A stretch of 43,914 nucleotides of DNA from Sphingobacteriaceae bacterium (lineage in GTDB: Bacteria; Bacteroidota; Bacteroidia; Sphingobacteriales; Sphingobacteriaceae). Positions 18,693 to 29,009 of this stretch are shown in pieces. A model generated the notes under the pieces. That model worked only from the letters and a program-made list of their open reading frames with translations, was not told the origin of the DNA and searched no databases. The DNA is taken from the NCBI GenBank assembly GCA_947459195.1, contig CANHCS010000011.1, forward strand, positions 1 through 43,914. Reading direction: 5' to 3'. Positions within the stretch are counted from its first letter, which is position 1; each line of letters starts with the position of its first letter. Position numbers and translations under genes: made by a program.

Positions 18693-19340
18693 ATGATCAA
18701 ACTCCTGGAAGAACTCATTGAAAGTGGGAATGCACAAGCATTGAACCAGTTATTGGCCACAGAATCCAACTTACTGCAGTTAAAAACTAGTCGTAACCTG
18801 AGTCCACTTCTTCATGCTTGCGAGACCCGGAATCAGGAAATCATAGCCATCCTTGTTGAACACCAAACAGAATTTGACTTGTTTGAGGCTTGCGCCTGCG
18901 GAAAGTTCGACTGGGTGACCCATCAAATTTTTAAAAATCCAGATCAATTGTCACAATATGCCGATCACGGATACACCGCCCTGGGTCTGGCTGTACAGTT
19001 TGGTCAAGAAGAAATCGTACGCTATTTGCTGATAAAAGATGTGGAGGTAAACACGGCCATGAATAATAATTCATTGAACTTTCCACTCCATCTGGCCATC
19101 TTAAACCACCAAGATATGATTGCCAAGATGCTGTTGGAGGCCGGAGCCTTGGTAAATGTGACACAAGCCGAAGGTTTGAGTCCGCTTCATTTGGCTGCCA
19201 GCCAAGGCAATATCGAGCTGATCATTCAACTTTTGGAAGCTGGTGCAGAGGTGAAACAGCAATGTCTGGAAGGAAAAACCGCCGGCGACTTGGCAGAGGA
19301 AAATGGCTGGAGAGAAATTGCCCGAATTTTGAACGATTAA
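18693..19340 (+). CDS. Ankyrin-repeat protein
   Basis: Ankyrin consensus units: GYTALGLAVQFGQEEIVRYLLIKDVEVN, NFPLHLAILNHQDMIAKMLLEAGALVN, GLSPLHLAASQGNIELIIQLLEAGAEV. Confidence 0.9.
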   Translation: MIKLLEELIESGNAQALNQLLATESNLLQLKTSRNLSPLLHACETRNQEIIAILVEHQTEFDLFEACACGKFDWVTHQIFKNPDQLSQYADHGYTALGLAVQFGQEEIVRYLLIKDVEVNTAMNNNSLNFPLHLAILNHQDMIAKMLLEAGALVNVTQAEGLSPLHLAASQGNIELIIQLLEAGAEVKQQCLEGKTAGDLAEENGWREIARILND

Positions 19341-19558
19341 AAATCGCGAACTACGCTTTTTACTTTCTGGATGTAGTTTCTGATGTCGAGTACCACCGCG
19401 GCAAGTAAATAAATGGTTAAAGGAAAGCCAACGGCCAAGAAACTCGAATAAATAAAAAAGAGTCTGATTTTAAATATGGAAATACCCATTCGTTCTCCCA
19501 AATAGGTACAAACACCGAAGGAATATTTTTCCAAAAAAGTCAGCAGCTGATTCATCAT
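19337..19558 (-). CDS. PspC-domain small membrane protein
   Basis: VCTYLGERMGISIFKIRLFFIYSSFLAVGFPLTIYLLAAVVL is PspC-like; start set at 19556-19558, giving ATGA overlap with the upstream gene. Confidence 0.8.
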   Translation of the reverse strand: MMNQLLTFLEKYSFGVCTYLGERMGISIFKIRLFFIYSSFLAVGFPLTIYLLAAVVLDIRNYIQKVKSVVRDF

Positions 19559-20841
19559 GTTTTTCTTTGTAAGATTTGTGATCCAATACCACAAAATAAG
19601 CATTTTTTCTGATCACAATAATTTTTCTTCAAACTGAGTAAAGCTTGTGAACCCAAAGCCGATTGAACTTTCAGACCCAGTTGATGGTAATTCCTAGTGA
19701 TCAGATTGTTTTCTGCTGGCAAATGCTCCAGCAAATGGATCGCCCTTGAGCAATACATCTCCTGATCATGGTGTTTTCCATAACTAAACAGGAAATTAAC
19801 CACCACATTGATCAACAAATTTTGGATACTACCGCTGCCAATTTGCACGGCATGTTTCTCCGTTGGCACATCAAATCGATAGTGATTTTCCCAATAAGGA
19901 TGAACAGGCAAATCGCTAAACAGGGTTCTAATGCTGCTAAAATCGTCCATTACTAAAATCTTAGAGAATAAATGCATGGATTTGATCACCAAAGCCGAAA
20001 ACTGCGCCAACCTGATGGTGGGAAAATTAGCCGGTCTCAAGCGCATGTATTTCCAAATACCTGGTTCAATTGGCTTTAAACCATACTTTTTTCTCAAGAA
20101 ATCATATTCTATTTTAAGTTTGGCGGGATATTCATCTGCAAAATCAGTTCCTATTAAGCCCGTCTGTCCAAAAATAAGCGCCTCAATTTGCAGCGACTTG
20201 TTTTTATGCTTCGCCAGTATTTGTTGAGGAAGTGATTTTGCAAGACACTCAAAAGGCATCGCATTGGTTTTAAAGCCAAAATGCTTGGCCAAATAGATGT
20301 AAAAAGCATCATCCCAACTTCCCTTTTGCTGAATAAACAGTTCCGTTATTTCTTGTTGCTTTTCCGCCAAGCGTTCCATCATCACCCGATTTAAAAATGC
20401 CTGTTGATAGCATTCGTCAACCCTGGCTAATGCCTTGGCACAGGGAATCCAGGACTGTTCCACCATTAATTGTTTGTAAGTTTTGAGGAGTGCTGATGGG
20501 ATGATCGATTTGAGCTCCAGAACGGGAATTTCTGTGCCATCTTTTCTGAAAACAGCTCGATCGTGTTCATAAACCACATGGAGGATGACATTTTGATAGG
20601 CATCATCCAATTCATGCCGATGTTTGAACCAATCGGATGAACACAAATGCATCTCCACATTCCCGGCCCATTTAGTGGTTCCTATTTGAATGAGTGCATT
20701 TTCAAAATCGGGGCCTGCATGTGCATTATGAAAACCAGCATGAATAATATGTAAGGGTTCGCCGGAAACAGTACCAATATGCTTGGTTTTAAGTAAACCT
20801 GTTTTCCAGAAATAATGGAGTAAATCTTCTGTAAAATCCAC
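19555..20841 (-). CDS. DUF2851 family protein
   Basis: MDFTEDLLHYFWKTGLLKTKHIGTVSGEPLHIIHAGFHNAHAGPDFENALIQIGTTKWAGNVEMHLCSSDW matches the family; C-terminal CDQKKCLFCGIG. Confidence 0.88.
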   Translation of the reverse strand: MDFTEDLLHYFWKTGLLKTKHIGTVSGEPLHIIHAGFHNAHAGPDFENALIQIGTTKWAGNVEMHLCSSDWFKHRHELDDAYQNVILHVVYEHDRAVFRKDGTEIPVLELKSIIPSALLKTYKQLMVEQSWIPCAKALARVDECYQQAFLNRVMMERLAEKQQEITELFIQQKGSWDDAFYIYLAKHFGFKTNAMPFECLAKSLPQQILAKHKNKSLQIEALIFGQTGLIGTDFADEYPAKLKIEYDFLRKKYGLKPIEPGIWKYMRLRPANFPTIRLAQFSALVIKSMHLFSKILVMDDFSSIRTLFSDLPVHPYWENHYRFDVPTEKHAVQIGSGSIQNLLINVVVNFLFSYGKHHDQEMYCSRAIHLLEHLPAENNLITRNYHQLGLKVQSALGSQALLSLKKNYCDQKKCLFCGIGSQILQRKT

Positions 20842-20868
20842 TACTGAATTTACAGAATTAACTTCAGA

Positions 20869-21696
20869 TTAAAAATTTATCTTATTTAGCTGAACATCCA
20901 TCTCCATCTGTATTTTTTGAGCTTCTTCTCGGGCTTTTTGGGCAAAATCGGGGCCATTGGAGGCGTAAATGATGGATCTGGAAGCGTTGACTAATAATCC
21001 GCAATCGCGATTCATCCCATATTCACAAACTTCTTGCAAACTCCCGCCTTGAGCTCCTACGCCCGGAACGAGTAGAAAATGATCAGGGGCCCATTTTCTG
21101 ATTGTTTTAAAGGCCTCTCCTTGCGTAGCCCCAACCACAAACATCAACTGCTCTGGGCTAGCCCAACTTGTGGCTTTTCGAATCACCTGTTCAAAGATCT
21201 GTAGACCATCAGCTTGGAGAAATTGGAAATCATGACTTCCCTCATTTGAAGTTAAGGCCAATAAAATGACCCATTTATCTTTGAACTTCAAAAATGGCTT
21301 CACCGAGTCGCTGCCCATGTAAGGTGCAACCGTAATGGCATCGAAACTCATACCGGAGCTGTTGGCATCAAAAAATGCCTGTGCATACCGGATGGAGGTG
21401 TTCCCGATGTCACCTCGCTTGGCATCGGCAATGCTCAGGCAGGTTTTGGGAATCAATTCCCATGTTTTTTGAAGTTCTTCCCAGCCTTTTATACCCCTGC
21501 TTTCATAAAAGGCAGTATTCGGTTTATAGGCCACACATAAATCATGCGTTGCTTCAATGATCCTCTTATTAAATTCAAGAACCGGATTGGGGAAGTGCTT
21601 CAATGATTCCGGTATCAATTCCGGATCGGTATCAAGGCCAACACACAAAAAAGATCGTTTACTGCGTATTTGATCAATTAGCTGTGCTCTGGTCAT
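20869..21696 (-). CDS. pyrF: Orotidine 5'-phosphate decarboxylase (type 2)
   Basis: [49 protein letters not shown]. Confidence 0.95.
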   Translation of the reverse strand: MTRAQLIDQIRSKRSFLCVGLDTDPELIPESLKHFPNPVLEFNKRIIEATHDLCVAYKPNTAFYESRGIKGWEELQKTWELIPKTCLSIADAKRGDIGNTSIRYAQAFFDANSSGMSFDAITVAPYMGSDSVKPFLKFKDKWVILLALTSNEGSHDFQFLQADGLQIFEQVIRKATSWASPEQLMFVVGATQGEAFKTIRKWAPDHFLLVPGVGAQGGSLQEVCEYGMNRDCGLLVNASRSIIYASNGPDFAQKAREEAQKIQMEMDVQLNKINF

Positions 21697-21928
21697 GGAG
21701 AGTTGAAATTTTAACGAAAATAATTAAATTAAGAATGCCAGAAGAATATTTATTTTTTTTGATAGTATTGAAATATTTAGCTAAAATTGTATCGTTATCT
21801 CAATTTATCCCTGTTTTCAGGAAATCATCGTAATTTCTCATACAAAATTTAGGTGTACTCAAACCCTGTTCATTTCGGATAAATTCATAGCACGTAATCA
21901 TCCTTTTTATATCATATATTAATTTTTG

Positions 21929-23485
21929 ATGTTGGACTTAGAAAAATTGAACGATATGCTCGTGCCAGAGCTTCGTGAATTAGCAATGAGCTTAGGCGTA
22001 ACCGATGCTGATACGCTGCGTAAACAAGAACTTATTAATCAGATTATTGGCTTAAACAATCCATCAGCGCCTAATAGTGATGAAAACTCATTGGCTGCAA
22101 ATGATGGCAAAGTGCGGAAACGAATCAGGACCAATAAATCTGAACCTACACCAGCTAGAATTCCTTTGGATGATGCCAACCTTTTTGAGAATGGCGATGC
22201 AGAGGTAGCGGTTACCGAAGAAGCTCCAGTTGCAGAAAACTTGAATCCGAGTCCAGAGGTTGAATTTCGTGAAGTACCCCCTCCTACAGAGCAACCACAA
22301 CGTTTCGAACGCCGACCGCACGATTCAGCCAAGTCGGCCGCTGTAAAAAAAGAAGAATTAAATCTTGATTTCGATAATGCCATCATCAACGAGGGTATTT
22401 TAGAAATCATGCCTGATGGTTACGGCTTTTTACGTTCATCAGACTATAATTATTTATCATCTCCAGATGACATCTATGTTTCACAGTCTCAAATCAAGTT
22501 ATTTGGATTAAAAACCGGAGATACCGTTCGCGGTAGCATTAGACCGCCCAAAGAAGGTGAAAAATATTTCCCTTTGGTTCGGGTGGAAGCCATCAATGGG
22601 CGTATTCCTGCAGAAGTTAGAGACCGTGTGCCTTTCGACTTTTTGACCCCACTCTTCCCAACCGAACGTTTGAACTTATTTACTGAAGTAGGTAATTTAT
22701 CTACCCGGATCATGGATTTGTTCACGCCAATTGGTAAAGGCCAACGTGGTTTGATTGTTGCCCAGCCTAAAACTGGTAAAACCATGTTACTGAAGGATGT
22801 GGCCAATGCCATTGCCAAAAATCATCCGGAAGTTTACCTAATCATTTTATTGATCGATGAACGTCCGGAAGAGGTAACCGACATGGCACGCAGTGTAAGG
22901 GCCGAAGTGATCTCTTCAACTTTTGACGAACCAGCAGAGCGACACGTGAAAATTGCCAATATCGTTTTGGAAAAAGCGAAAAGAATGGTAGAATGTGGTC
23001 ACGATGTAGTGATCTTGCTTGACTCTATTACACGTTTGGCCCGTGCTTACAATACGGTAGCCCCTGCTTCCGGTAAAATCTTATCAGGTGGTGTGGATGC
23101 CAACGCATTACACAAGCCTAAACGTTTCTTTGGTGCTGCCCGAAACATTGAGGATGGTGGCTCATTAACCATTTTAGCCACCGCATTGACAGAAACCGGT
23201 TCTAAAATGGATGAAGTGATCTTTGAGGAATTTAAAGGAACCGGAAACATGGAATTACAGTTAGATCGTAAATTGTCTAATAAGCGTATCTTCCCTGCAA
23301 TCGATCTTACCGCATCCAGCACTCGTAGAGATGATCTATTGTTGGATCGCGAAAGCTTACAACGCATCTGGATTTTACGCAACCACCTGGCCGATATGAA
23401 TTCACAAGAATCGATGGAGTTCTTGCTGGCACAGATGAAAGGCACTAAAACCAATGAAGAGTTCTTGGTATCAATGAATGGATAA
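21929..23485 (+). CDS. rho: Transcription termination factor Rho
   Basis: [101 protein letters not shown] at 21929 preferred over TTG at 21926. Confidence 0.97.
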   Translation: MLDLEKLNDMLVPELRELAMSLGVTDADTLRKQELINQIIGLNNPSAPNSDENSLAANDGKVRKRIRTNKSEPTPARIPLDDANLFENGDAEVAVTEEAPVAENLNPSPEVEFREVPPPTEQPQRFERRPHDSAKSAAVKKEELNLDFDNAIINEGILEIMPDGYGFLRSSDYNYLSSPDDIYVSQSQIKLFGLKTGDTVRGSIRPPKEGEKYFPLVRVEAINGRIPAEVRDRVPFDFLTPLFPTERLNLFTEVGNLSTRIMDLFTPIGKGQRGLIVAQPKTGKTMLLKDVANAIAKNHPEVYLIILLIDERPEEVTDMARSVRAEVISSTFDEPAERHVKIANIVLEKAKRMVECGHDVVILLDSITRLARAYNTVAPASGKILSGGVDANALHKPKRFFGAARNIEDGGSLTILATALTETGSKMDEVIFEEFKGTGNMELQLDRKLSNKRIFPAIDLTASSTRRDDLLLDRESLQRIWILRNHLADMNSQESMEFLLAQMKGTKTNEEFLVSMNG

Positions 23486-23557
23486 GATATGGCAGTTTTC
23501 AGCCAACAGTTCATGATATTTAACTCGAAATAAATAAATCGAAACTCGCAATAGTTA

Positions 23558-24247
23558 ATGAAAAAACACCTTCCAAACACCCTCACCTGTTTAAACTTAT
23601 TCAGCGGTTGTGTAGGCTTGGTTTTTGCTGCAGAAAATCAGCTCATTTTCGCCGCTTATGCCATTGGAATTTCTGCGATTCTCGATTTCTGTGACGGAAT
23701 GGCTGCCCGACTCCTCAAATCATATAGCGAAATTGGAAAAGAGTTAGATTCATTGGCTGATGTGGTGAGTTTCGGTGTGTTACCATCTTTCATCGTTTTC
23801 CAATTGTTTAGAAATGTAAACCAGGTTCATCCTTACTTACCTTATCTGGCATTTTTAATTGCGATTTTTTCGGCTTTGCGCTTGGCAAAATTCAATATCG
23901 ATACCCGTCAGACTGAAAATTTCATCGGTTTACCAACCCCGGCCAATGCACTACTCATTGGCTCTTTGCCTTTCATTTTAAATGGCGACTCCCTGATTCT
24001 TTTTGAGCTCATCCTGAATCCAATATTTTTAACGGCACTGAGCGTCATTATGAGTTTATTATTAGTAGCTGAGCTGCCACTATTTTCTCTCAAATTCAAA
24101 AAATTAGATTGGAAAGAGAACATTTTCCGTTATCTCCTGCTCGGTTCGGCTATAGTTTTGCTACTAATTTTTAAATTTGCAGCAATACCCTTCATTATTT
24201 TTCTTTATTTGATTTTATCCATCATTCAAACTAAAACAAGCAAATGA
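23558..24247 (+). CDS. pssA: CDP-diacylglycerol--serine O-phosphatidyltransferase
   Basis: LNLFSGCVGLVFA and the CDP-alcohol phosphotransferase motif DFCDGMAARLLKSYSEIGKELDSLADVVSFG. Confidence 0.93.
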   Translation: MKKHLPNTLTCLNLFSGCVGLVFAAENQLIFAAYAIGISAILDFCDGMAARLLKSYSEIGKELDSLADVVSFGVLPSFIVFQLFRNVNQVHPYLPYLAFLIAIFSALRLAKFNIDTRQTENFIGLPTPANALLIGSLPFILNGDSLILFELILNPIFLTALSVIMSLLLVAELPLFSLKFKKLDWKENIFRYLLLGSAIVLLLIFKFAAIPFIIFLYLILSIIQTKTSK

Positions 24248-24498
24248 AATTCAGCGCAGAAATCAATGTAATGCCTTTAAAAGAAATCCTCGATCCTCAA
24301 GGAAAGGCGGTAACCGGCAGTATGAAGAACATGGGATTGGCTGAAATTCAAAATGTGCGTATCGGAAAGCACATCAGTTTAGAAATTGAAGCTGCAAACG
24401 AAGCCGAAGCTCGCGAAAAAGTAGATGAAGCTTGTAAAAAATTGCTGGCTAACCTGATTATGGAAAGCTACGAATTCACACTCAAACCCATTGCTTAA
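24244..24498 (+). CDS. purS: Phosphoribosylformylglycinamidine synthase subunit PurS
   Basis: 84 aa; VMPLKEILDPQGKAVTGSMKNMGLAEIQNVRIGKHISLEIEA; ATGA overlap with pssA. Confidence 0.92.
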   Translation: MKFSAEINVMPLKEILDPQGKAVTGSMKNMGLAEIQNVRIGKHISLEIEAANEAEAREKVDEACKKLLANLIMESYEFTLKPIA

Positions 24499-24504
24499 TC
24501 TGGC

Positions 24505-24888
24505 TTATTGAGCTAATTCTTTCCTCATTTCTGCCAATTTCTCAAAAACACGTGTTAAGAGTGGCTTCACTCCATTAAATTCTTTGGAGATGGTAGACAA
24601 ATCTCCCCCCGAGCGGGCTTTCTTTTCTATAGAAGCCATATTTTCAGTCAATTGATCAACCCCTATGAAGGTAAAGGTGGGTCTCACCTTATGTGCAATC
24701 TCTGCAACAGTCGACCAATCTTTGTTTTCGATGGATTTTTCTAGCTCAGCCAGGTAAGCCGGAGTTTGATGGAGAAAAATATCGATCATCTCTACCATAA
24801 ATTCCTGACTACCATCGGCAATATCTTTTAAATAAGCCAAACTAATTTCTGGCTCTGCAGGTTGAACAGATTTTAGCTTATTCATCAT
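24505..24888 (-). CDS. Histidine phosphotransfer (HPt) domain protein
   Basis: 127 aa helical; HPt motif EIAHKVRPTFTFIG. Confidence 0.82.
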   Translation of the reverse strand: MMNKLKSVQPAEPEISLAYLKDIADGSQEFMVEMIDIFLHQTPAYLAELEKSIENKDWSTVAEIAHKVRPTFTFIGVDQLTENMASIEKKARSGGDLSTISKEFNGVKPLLTRVFEKLAEMRKELAQ

Positions 24889-25370
24889 TACTGGAGTTTA
24901 TGTACACTTAAAACATCATCTATCGCCATGAGCAATTGATGATTTGTTTGATGGAGTACCGGATGCAACCAAAGAGGCTCCATTTCACACAAAGGTACTA
25001 AGGTAAATGCCCTTTGGTGCAAATTCGGGTGTGGTATTTTAAGCTCAGGTAAATTGATCACCTCTTGTTCGTAATACAAAATATCAATATCTATGGTTCT
25101 TGGGCCCCATTTTACCACACGTAAACGCCCCATCTCTTTTTCAATTGCCAAAATCGTACCAAGTAATTTTTGCGGATCTAGCCTGGTTTCCATTTTGATC
25201 ACCTGATTGATAAAATCGGACTGCTCGGTATTGCCCCAGGCAGCAGTTTGGTACAAAGCAGAAGACCGAAGCAATTTCCCAACTTGAAATTCCAGTTGCT
25301 TTCGAGCTTCAGCTAATAACTGAACACTATCACCCATGTTGCTGCCCAGCAATAAAAAAATCGTGGCCAT
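24888..25370 (-). CDS. folK: 2-amino-4-hydroxy-6-hydroxymethyldihydropteridine diphosphokinase
   Basis: FLLLGSNMGDSVQLL, FINQVIKMETRLDPQKLL, RTIDIDILYYE, IPHPNLHQRAFTLVPL. Confidence 0.94.
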   Translation of the reverse strand: MATIFLLLGSNMGDSVQLLAEARKQLEFQVGKLLRSSALYQTAAWGNTEQSDFINQVIKMETRLDPQKLLGTILAIEKEMGRLRVVKWGPRTIDIDILYYEQEVINLPELKIPHPNLHQRAFTLVPLCEMEPLWLHPVLHQTNHQLLMAIDDVLSVHKLQ

Positions 25371-25457
25371 TTAATAATTATCAATTATTTGTGTAACAAA
25401 AGAGGCAAATTTTCATCTTTATAATAACATTGCATAGATATAAAAATTGATCGCCAA

Positions 25458-27224
25458 ATGAAAGAGTTCTTCAAGTTTGTTTTTGCCTCCATGCTGGGCG
25501 TCATCCTTTCTTTTTTTGTATTGATACTGATTTCTGTTTTCACTATCATAGGTATAGCCAGCACTGTTGGCGAAGAATCGAAAGTGGAAGTGGAAGACCA
25601 ATCGGTTATGCACCTTCGTTTGGATTACCCGATTACCGAACGGACCTCTAAAAACCCACTTGAAAGTTTGGGTGTTTTTGGTTTCGAAAACGAACGCAAC
25701 ATCGGCCTGAATGATATACTCATCAGCATTGAGAAAGCTAAAAGTGATAAAAAGATAAAAGGGATTTACATCGATGTTTCCTATATACAAGCCGGTTATG
25801 CTGGCATCGAGGAAATCAGAAATAAACTGATTGATTTTAGAAAGTCGGGCAAATTCGTCCTGGCTTACAGTGAAGTTTATACCAAAAGTGCTTATTACTT
25901 AGCTTCTGTAGCCAATAAAGTGTACCTCAATCCGGAAGGAATGATTGATTTTAGAGGTTTCAGCACCGAAATCACTTTCTTTAAAGGAGCGCTGGATAAA
26001 TTGGGAATTGAACCTCAAATTATTAAAGTTGGGACTTATAAAAGTGCCGTTGAACCTTTCATTTTAGATAAAATGAGTAAGGCGAACAAGGAACAGGTGA
26101 CCTCATTTATCGGTTCTTTGTACGATCATTACATCAGCAGAATTGCTGAAAGCAGAAAAATTTCTAAAGAAAGCTTACTCAATATCTCCAATTTGGCTTT
26201 GGTCAGATCTGCTCAAGATGGACTCAAATACCGCTTGGTAGATGGCCTGAAATACAAAGATGAAGTGCTGAGTGAATTGAAAAATCTAACAGGTATTCAA
26301 CAAAGTAAAGATTTGAATTCGGTTGCCATTGCAGATTATGCGATTGTTGCCAATGATGAAAAATCAAGTTCCTCTAACAGAATTGCCGTTATTTACGCAG
26401 TTGGAGAAATCATGAGCGGAGAAGGAAACGATGAGACTATCGGATCGGAACGTATTTCCAGAGCAATTAGAAAAGCTAGAACCGACAAAAAAATAAAGGC
26501 TGTGGTTTTGCGTGTCAATTCTCCCGGTGGCAGTGCCTTAGCTTCCGACGTGATCTGGCGTGAAGTAGAATTAACGAAAAAAGTTAAACCGATCATGGTT
26601 TCTATGGGCGATGTGGCCGCATCAGGCGGATATTACATCGCTTGCAATGCCGATTCAATTTTTGCTCAACCGAATACCATCACAGGATCTATTGGTGTGT
26701 TCGGCATCATCCCCAACATGAAAAAATTCTTCAATAACAAATTGGGGATCACTTTTGATGGGGTTCAAACCGGGAAATATGCCGACATCAGCATCACTCG
26801 TCCACTTCAAGAAGATGAGAAGGTGATTTTGCAGCAAGAAATCAACGAGATTTACAAAACCTTTACCCAAAAAGTAGCTAACGGCCGTCGTAAAAGTGTT
26901 GCTTACGTAGATAGCATTGGCCAGGGAAGAGTTTGGACGGGCGAACAAGCACTTAAGAACGGTTTGGTAGACAGATTGGGAAATATTGACGACGCCATCC
27001 GCTCTGCGGCAAAAATGGCTAAACTAAAGGATTACAAAGTGGTAGCGTATCCGAGCCAGAAAGATCCTTTCCAAGAGATATTTGAGACTTCCAGTGATAA
27101 AATCCGTACTTATTTTACTAAACAAGAACTGGGCGATCAGTACACTTATTATCAGCAAATTAAATCGGTATTAACCCGTAGCGGAATGCAGGCCCGTATG
27201 CCATATGAAGTGATGATCAAATAA
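25458..27224 (+). CDS. sppA: Signal peptide peptidase SppA, 67K type
   Basis: N-terminal TM; tandem protease folds; VNSPGGSALASDVIWREV, GDVAASGGYYIACNADSIFAQPNTITGSIGVFG. Confidence 0.94.
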   Translation: MKEFFKFVFASMLGVILSFFVLILISVFTIIGIASTVGEESKVEVEDQSVMHLRLDYPITERTSKNPLESLGVFGFENERNIGLNDILISIEKAKSDKKIKGIYIDVSYIQAGYAGIEEIRNKLIDFRKSGKFVLAYSEVYTKSAYYLASVANKVYLNPEGMIDFRGFSTEITFFKGALDKLGIEPQIIKVGTYKSAVEPFILDKMSKANKEQVTSFIGSLYDHYISRIAESRKISKESLLNISNLALVRSAQDGLKYRLVDGLKYKDEVLSELKNLTGIQQSKDLNSVAIADYAIVANDEKSSSSNRIAVIYAVGEIMSGEGNDETIGSERISRAIRKARTDKKIKAVVLRVNSPGGSALASDVIWREVELTKKVKPIMVSMGDVAASGGYYIACNADSIFAQPNTITGSIGVFGIIPNMKKFFNNKLGITFDGVQTGKYADISITRPLQEDEKVILQQEINEIYKTFTQKVANGRRKSVAYVDSIGQGRVWTGEQALKNGLVDRLGNIDDAIRSAAKMAKLKDYKVVAYPSQKDPFQEIFETSSDKIRTYFTKQELGDQYTYYQQIKSVLTRSGMQARMPYEVMIK

Positions 27225-27243
27225 ATTATTCATTTTTATTTCT

Positions 27244-27281
27244 AAAGCCTTCCATAATCACGGAGGGCTTTTTTTATTTTT
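27244..27281 (+). terminator. Rho-independent terminator downstream of sppA
   Basis: AAAGCCTTCC-ATAATCAC-GGAGGGCTTT (10-bp stem with one G-T), followed by TTTTATTTTT. Confidence 0.85.
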
Positions 27282-27288
27282 GATCTCC

Positions 27289-28953
27289 ATGGAAAACAAA
27301 ACCATCTCTCGTACACTCAGGCTATTTAGTCAATTGTTGGATTTATACGATGAAAATCCCTTCAAAGTGCGATCAATTGCCAATGCGGCATTTAAGGTAG
27401 ATAAGCTCCCCTTCCCGATCGCATCCAAAACTTTAGAAGAAATGAGTACGATGGAAGGTATTGGTAAAAGCACTGCGGCAAAAATTGATGAATTAATTCA
27501 AAATGGAAACATTGCAGAGCTCGATAATTTGATTCAAGCCACACCCCCGGGCGTTTTGGAAATCTTACAAATCAAAGGAATTGGGCCCAAAAAAGTAGCT
27601 GTCATTTGGAAAGAGCTGGGAATTGAAAGTGTAGGAGAATTACTGTATGCCTGCAATGAAAACAGATTGATAGAAGCCAAGGGTTTCGGACTCAAAACCC
27701 AGGAAGAAATATTGAAGGTGATTGAATTCAAAATGGCCAGTAATGGCCGTATGCTGTATGCAAAAACCGAATCAATAGCCGAAAAATTAATTTTAGACCT
27801 AAAAAATGCATTTCCGAACTTACCAATCAGTTTAAGCGGTGATTACCGAAGAAGGATGGAAATTATTGATCAGGTAGATGTGTTGATCGGGCAATTGGCA
27901 ATAGATTTTAAAGCTGCTCATTTCCCGGTAGACTTAAAAATTGTGCTCGACGAAAAGAATTGCATGCAGTCTGAGGAAGGTGTTAATTTCCAATTCCATT
28001 TTTGCCATAGTGCCGATTTTGGCTGGGAGTTGATACGCACCACCGGAAATGCAGCTCACGTCAATAAGCTGGAAAAATTATTGATTGGCAAACCGGTTTC
28101 GGGAAAATCAGAATTGGAGATCTACCAAATGGCCGGACTTGATTTTGTTGAACCTGAGCTTCGGGAAGGGAATTTAGAAATAGAACAAGCCTCAAAACAG
28201 CAATTACCTGTTTTAATTGAACTAAGCGACCTTAAAGGTAGTTTACACAACCACAGCACCTGGAGTGATGGCGTAAATACGCTCGAGGAGATGGCTTTAT
28301 ACTGTCGCGATAACTTAAAACTGGAATACCTGGGCATTTGCGACCATTCTAAATCAGCATTTTACGCCAATGGCTTAAATGAAATCCGGGTGACTGCACA
28401 ACATCGCGAAATTGATGAATTGAATCAAAAGTTAGCTCCATTTCGCATCTTTAAAGGAATTGAATCAGATATTTTATACGATGGTAGCCTTGACTACAGC
28501 AATGAGGTACTGGCCAGTTTTGATTTTGTAGTGGCTTCGGTACACTCCGTATTAAAAATGACGGAAGAAAAAGCAACTGAACGCCTCATCAAAGCCATCG
28601 AAAACCCCTATACCACCATTTTAGGCCATCCTACCGGAAGATTATTGCTCAGCAGGAGTGCATACCCGATCGATCATCAAAAAGTGATTGATGCCTGTGC
28701 AGCAAATGGAGTGGTCATCGAAATCAATGCCAACCCATTAAGACTGGACTTAGACTGGCGCTGGCACCAATATGCGCTTGAAAAGGGTGTAATGCTGGCC
28801 ATTAACCCCGATGCACACCGTACGGAGGGTTTTTACGATATGTATTATGGTGTTTTGGTGGGCCGTAAGGGGGGATTAACAAAAGAAAGGTGTCTAAATT
28901 CTTTCAGTACTGGAGAAATTTCCGACTTTTTTGAGCATAAGAGGAGAAGTTGA
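27289..28953 (+). CDS. PolX-like protein: Pol beta-type N-terminal region with PHP domain
   Basis: HhH motifs (MEGIGKSTAAKIDELI, IKGIGPKKVAVIWKELGI), PolX-like GDYRRRMEIIDQVDVLIG, PHP motifs (SLHNHSTWSDGVNTLEEMA, LGICDHSKSA, GHPTGRLLLSR, NPDAHRTEGF). ATG at 27289 preferred. Confidence 0.9.
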   Translation: MENKTISRTLRLFSQLLDLYDENPFKVRSIANAAFKVDKLPFPIASKTLEEMSTMEGIGKSTAAKIDELIQNGNIAELDNLIQATPPGVLEILQIKGIGPKKVAVIWKELGIESVGELLYACNENRLIEAKGFGLKTQEEILKVIEFKMASNGRMLYAKTESIAEKLILDLKNAFPNLPISLSGDYRRRMEIIDQVDVLIGQLAIDFKAAHFPVDLKIVLDEKNCMQSEEGVNFQFHFCHSADFGWELIRTTGNAAHVNKLEKLLIGKPVSGKSELEIYQMAGLDFVEPELREGNLEIEQASKQQLPVLIELSDLKGSLHNHSTWSDGVNTLEEMALYCRDNLKLEYLGICDHSKSAFYANGLNEIRVTAQHREIDELNQKLAPFRIFKGIESDILYDGSLDYSNEVLASFDFVVASVHSVLKMTEEKATERLIKAIENPYTTILGHPTGRLLLSRSAYPIDHQKVIDACAANGVVIEINANPLRLDLDWRWHQYALEKGVMLAINPDAHRTEGFYDMYYGVLVGRKGGLTKERCLNSFSTGEISDFFEHKRRS

Positions 28954-29009
28954 ATTCGACCATCTGAAAACGCCGTTAAATCTCATAACTTAGCATTTAA
29001 ATTCTGTTC

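Noticed and set aside
22039-23586. Minus-strand ORFs of 77-179 aa
   Set aside because: Antisense to rho; no credible start context or domain.
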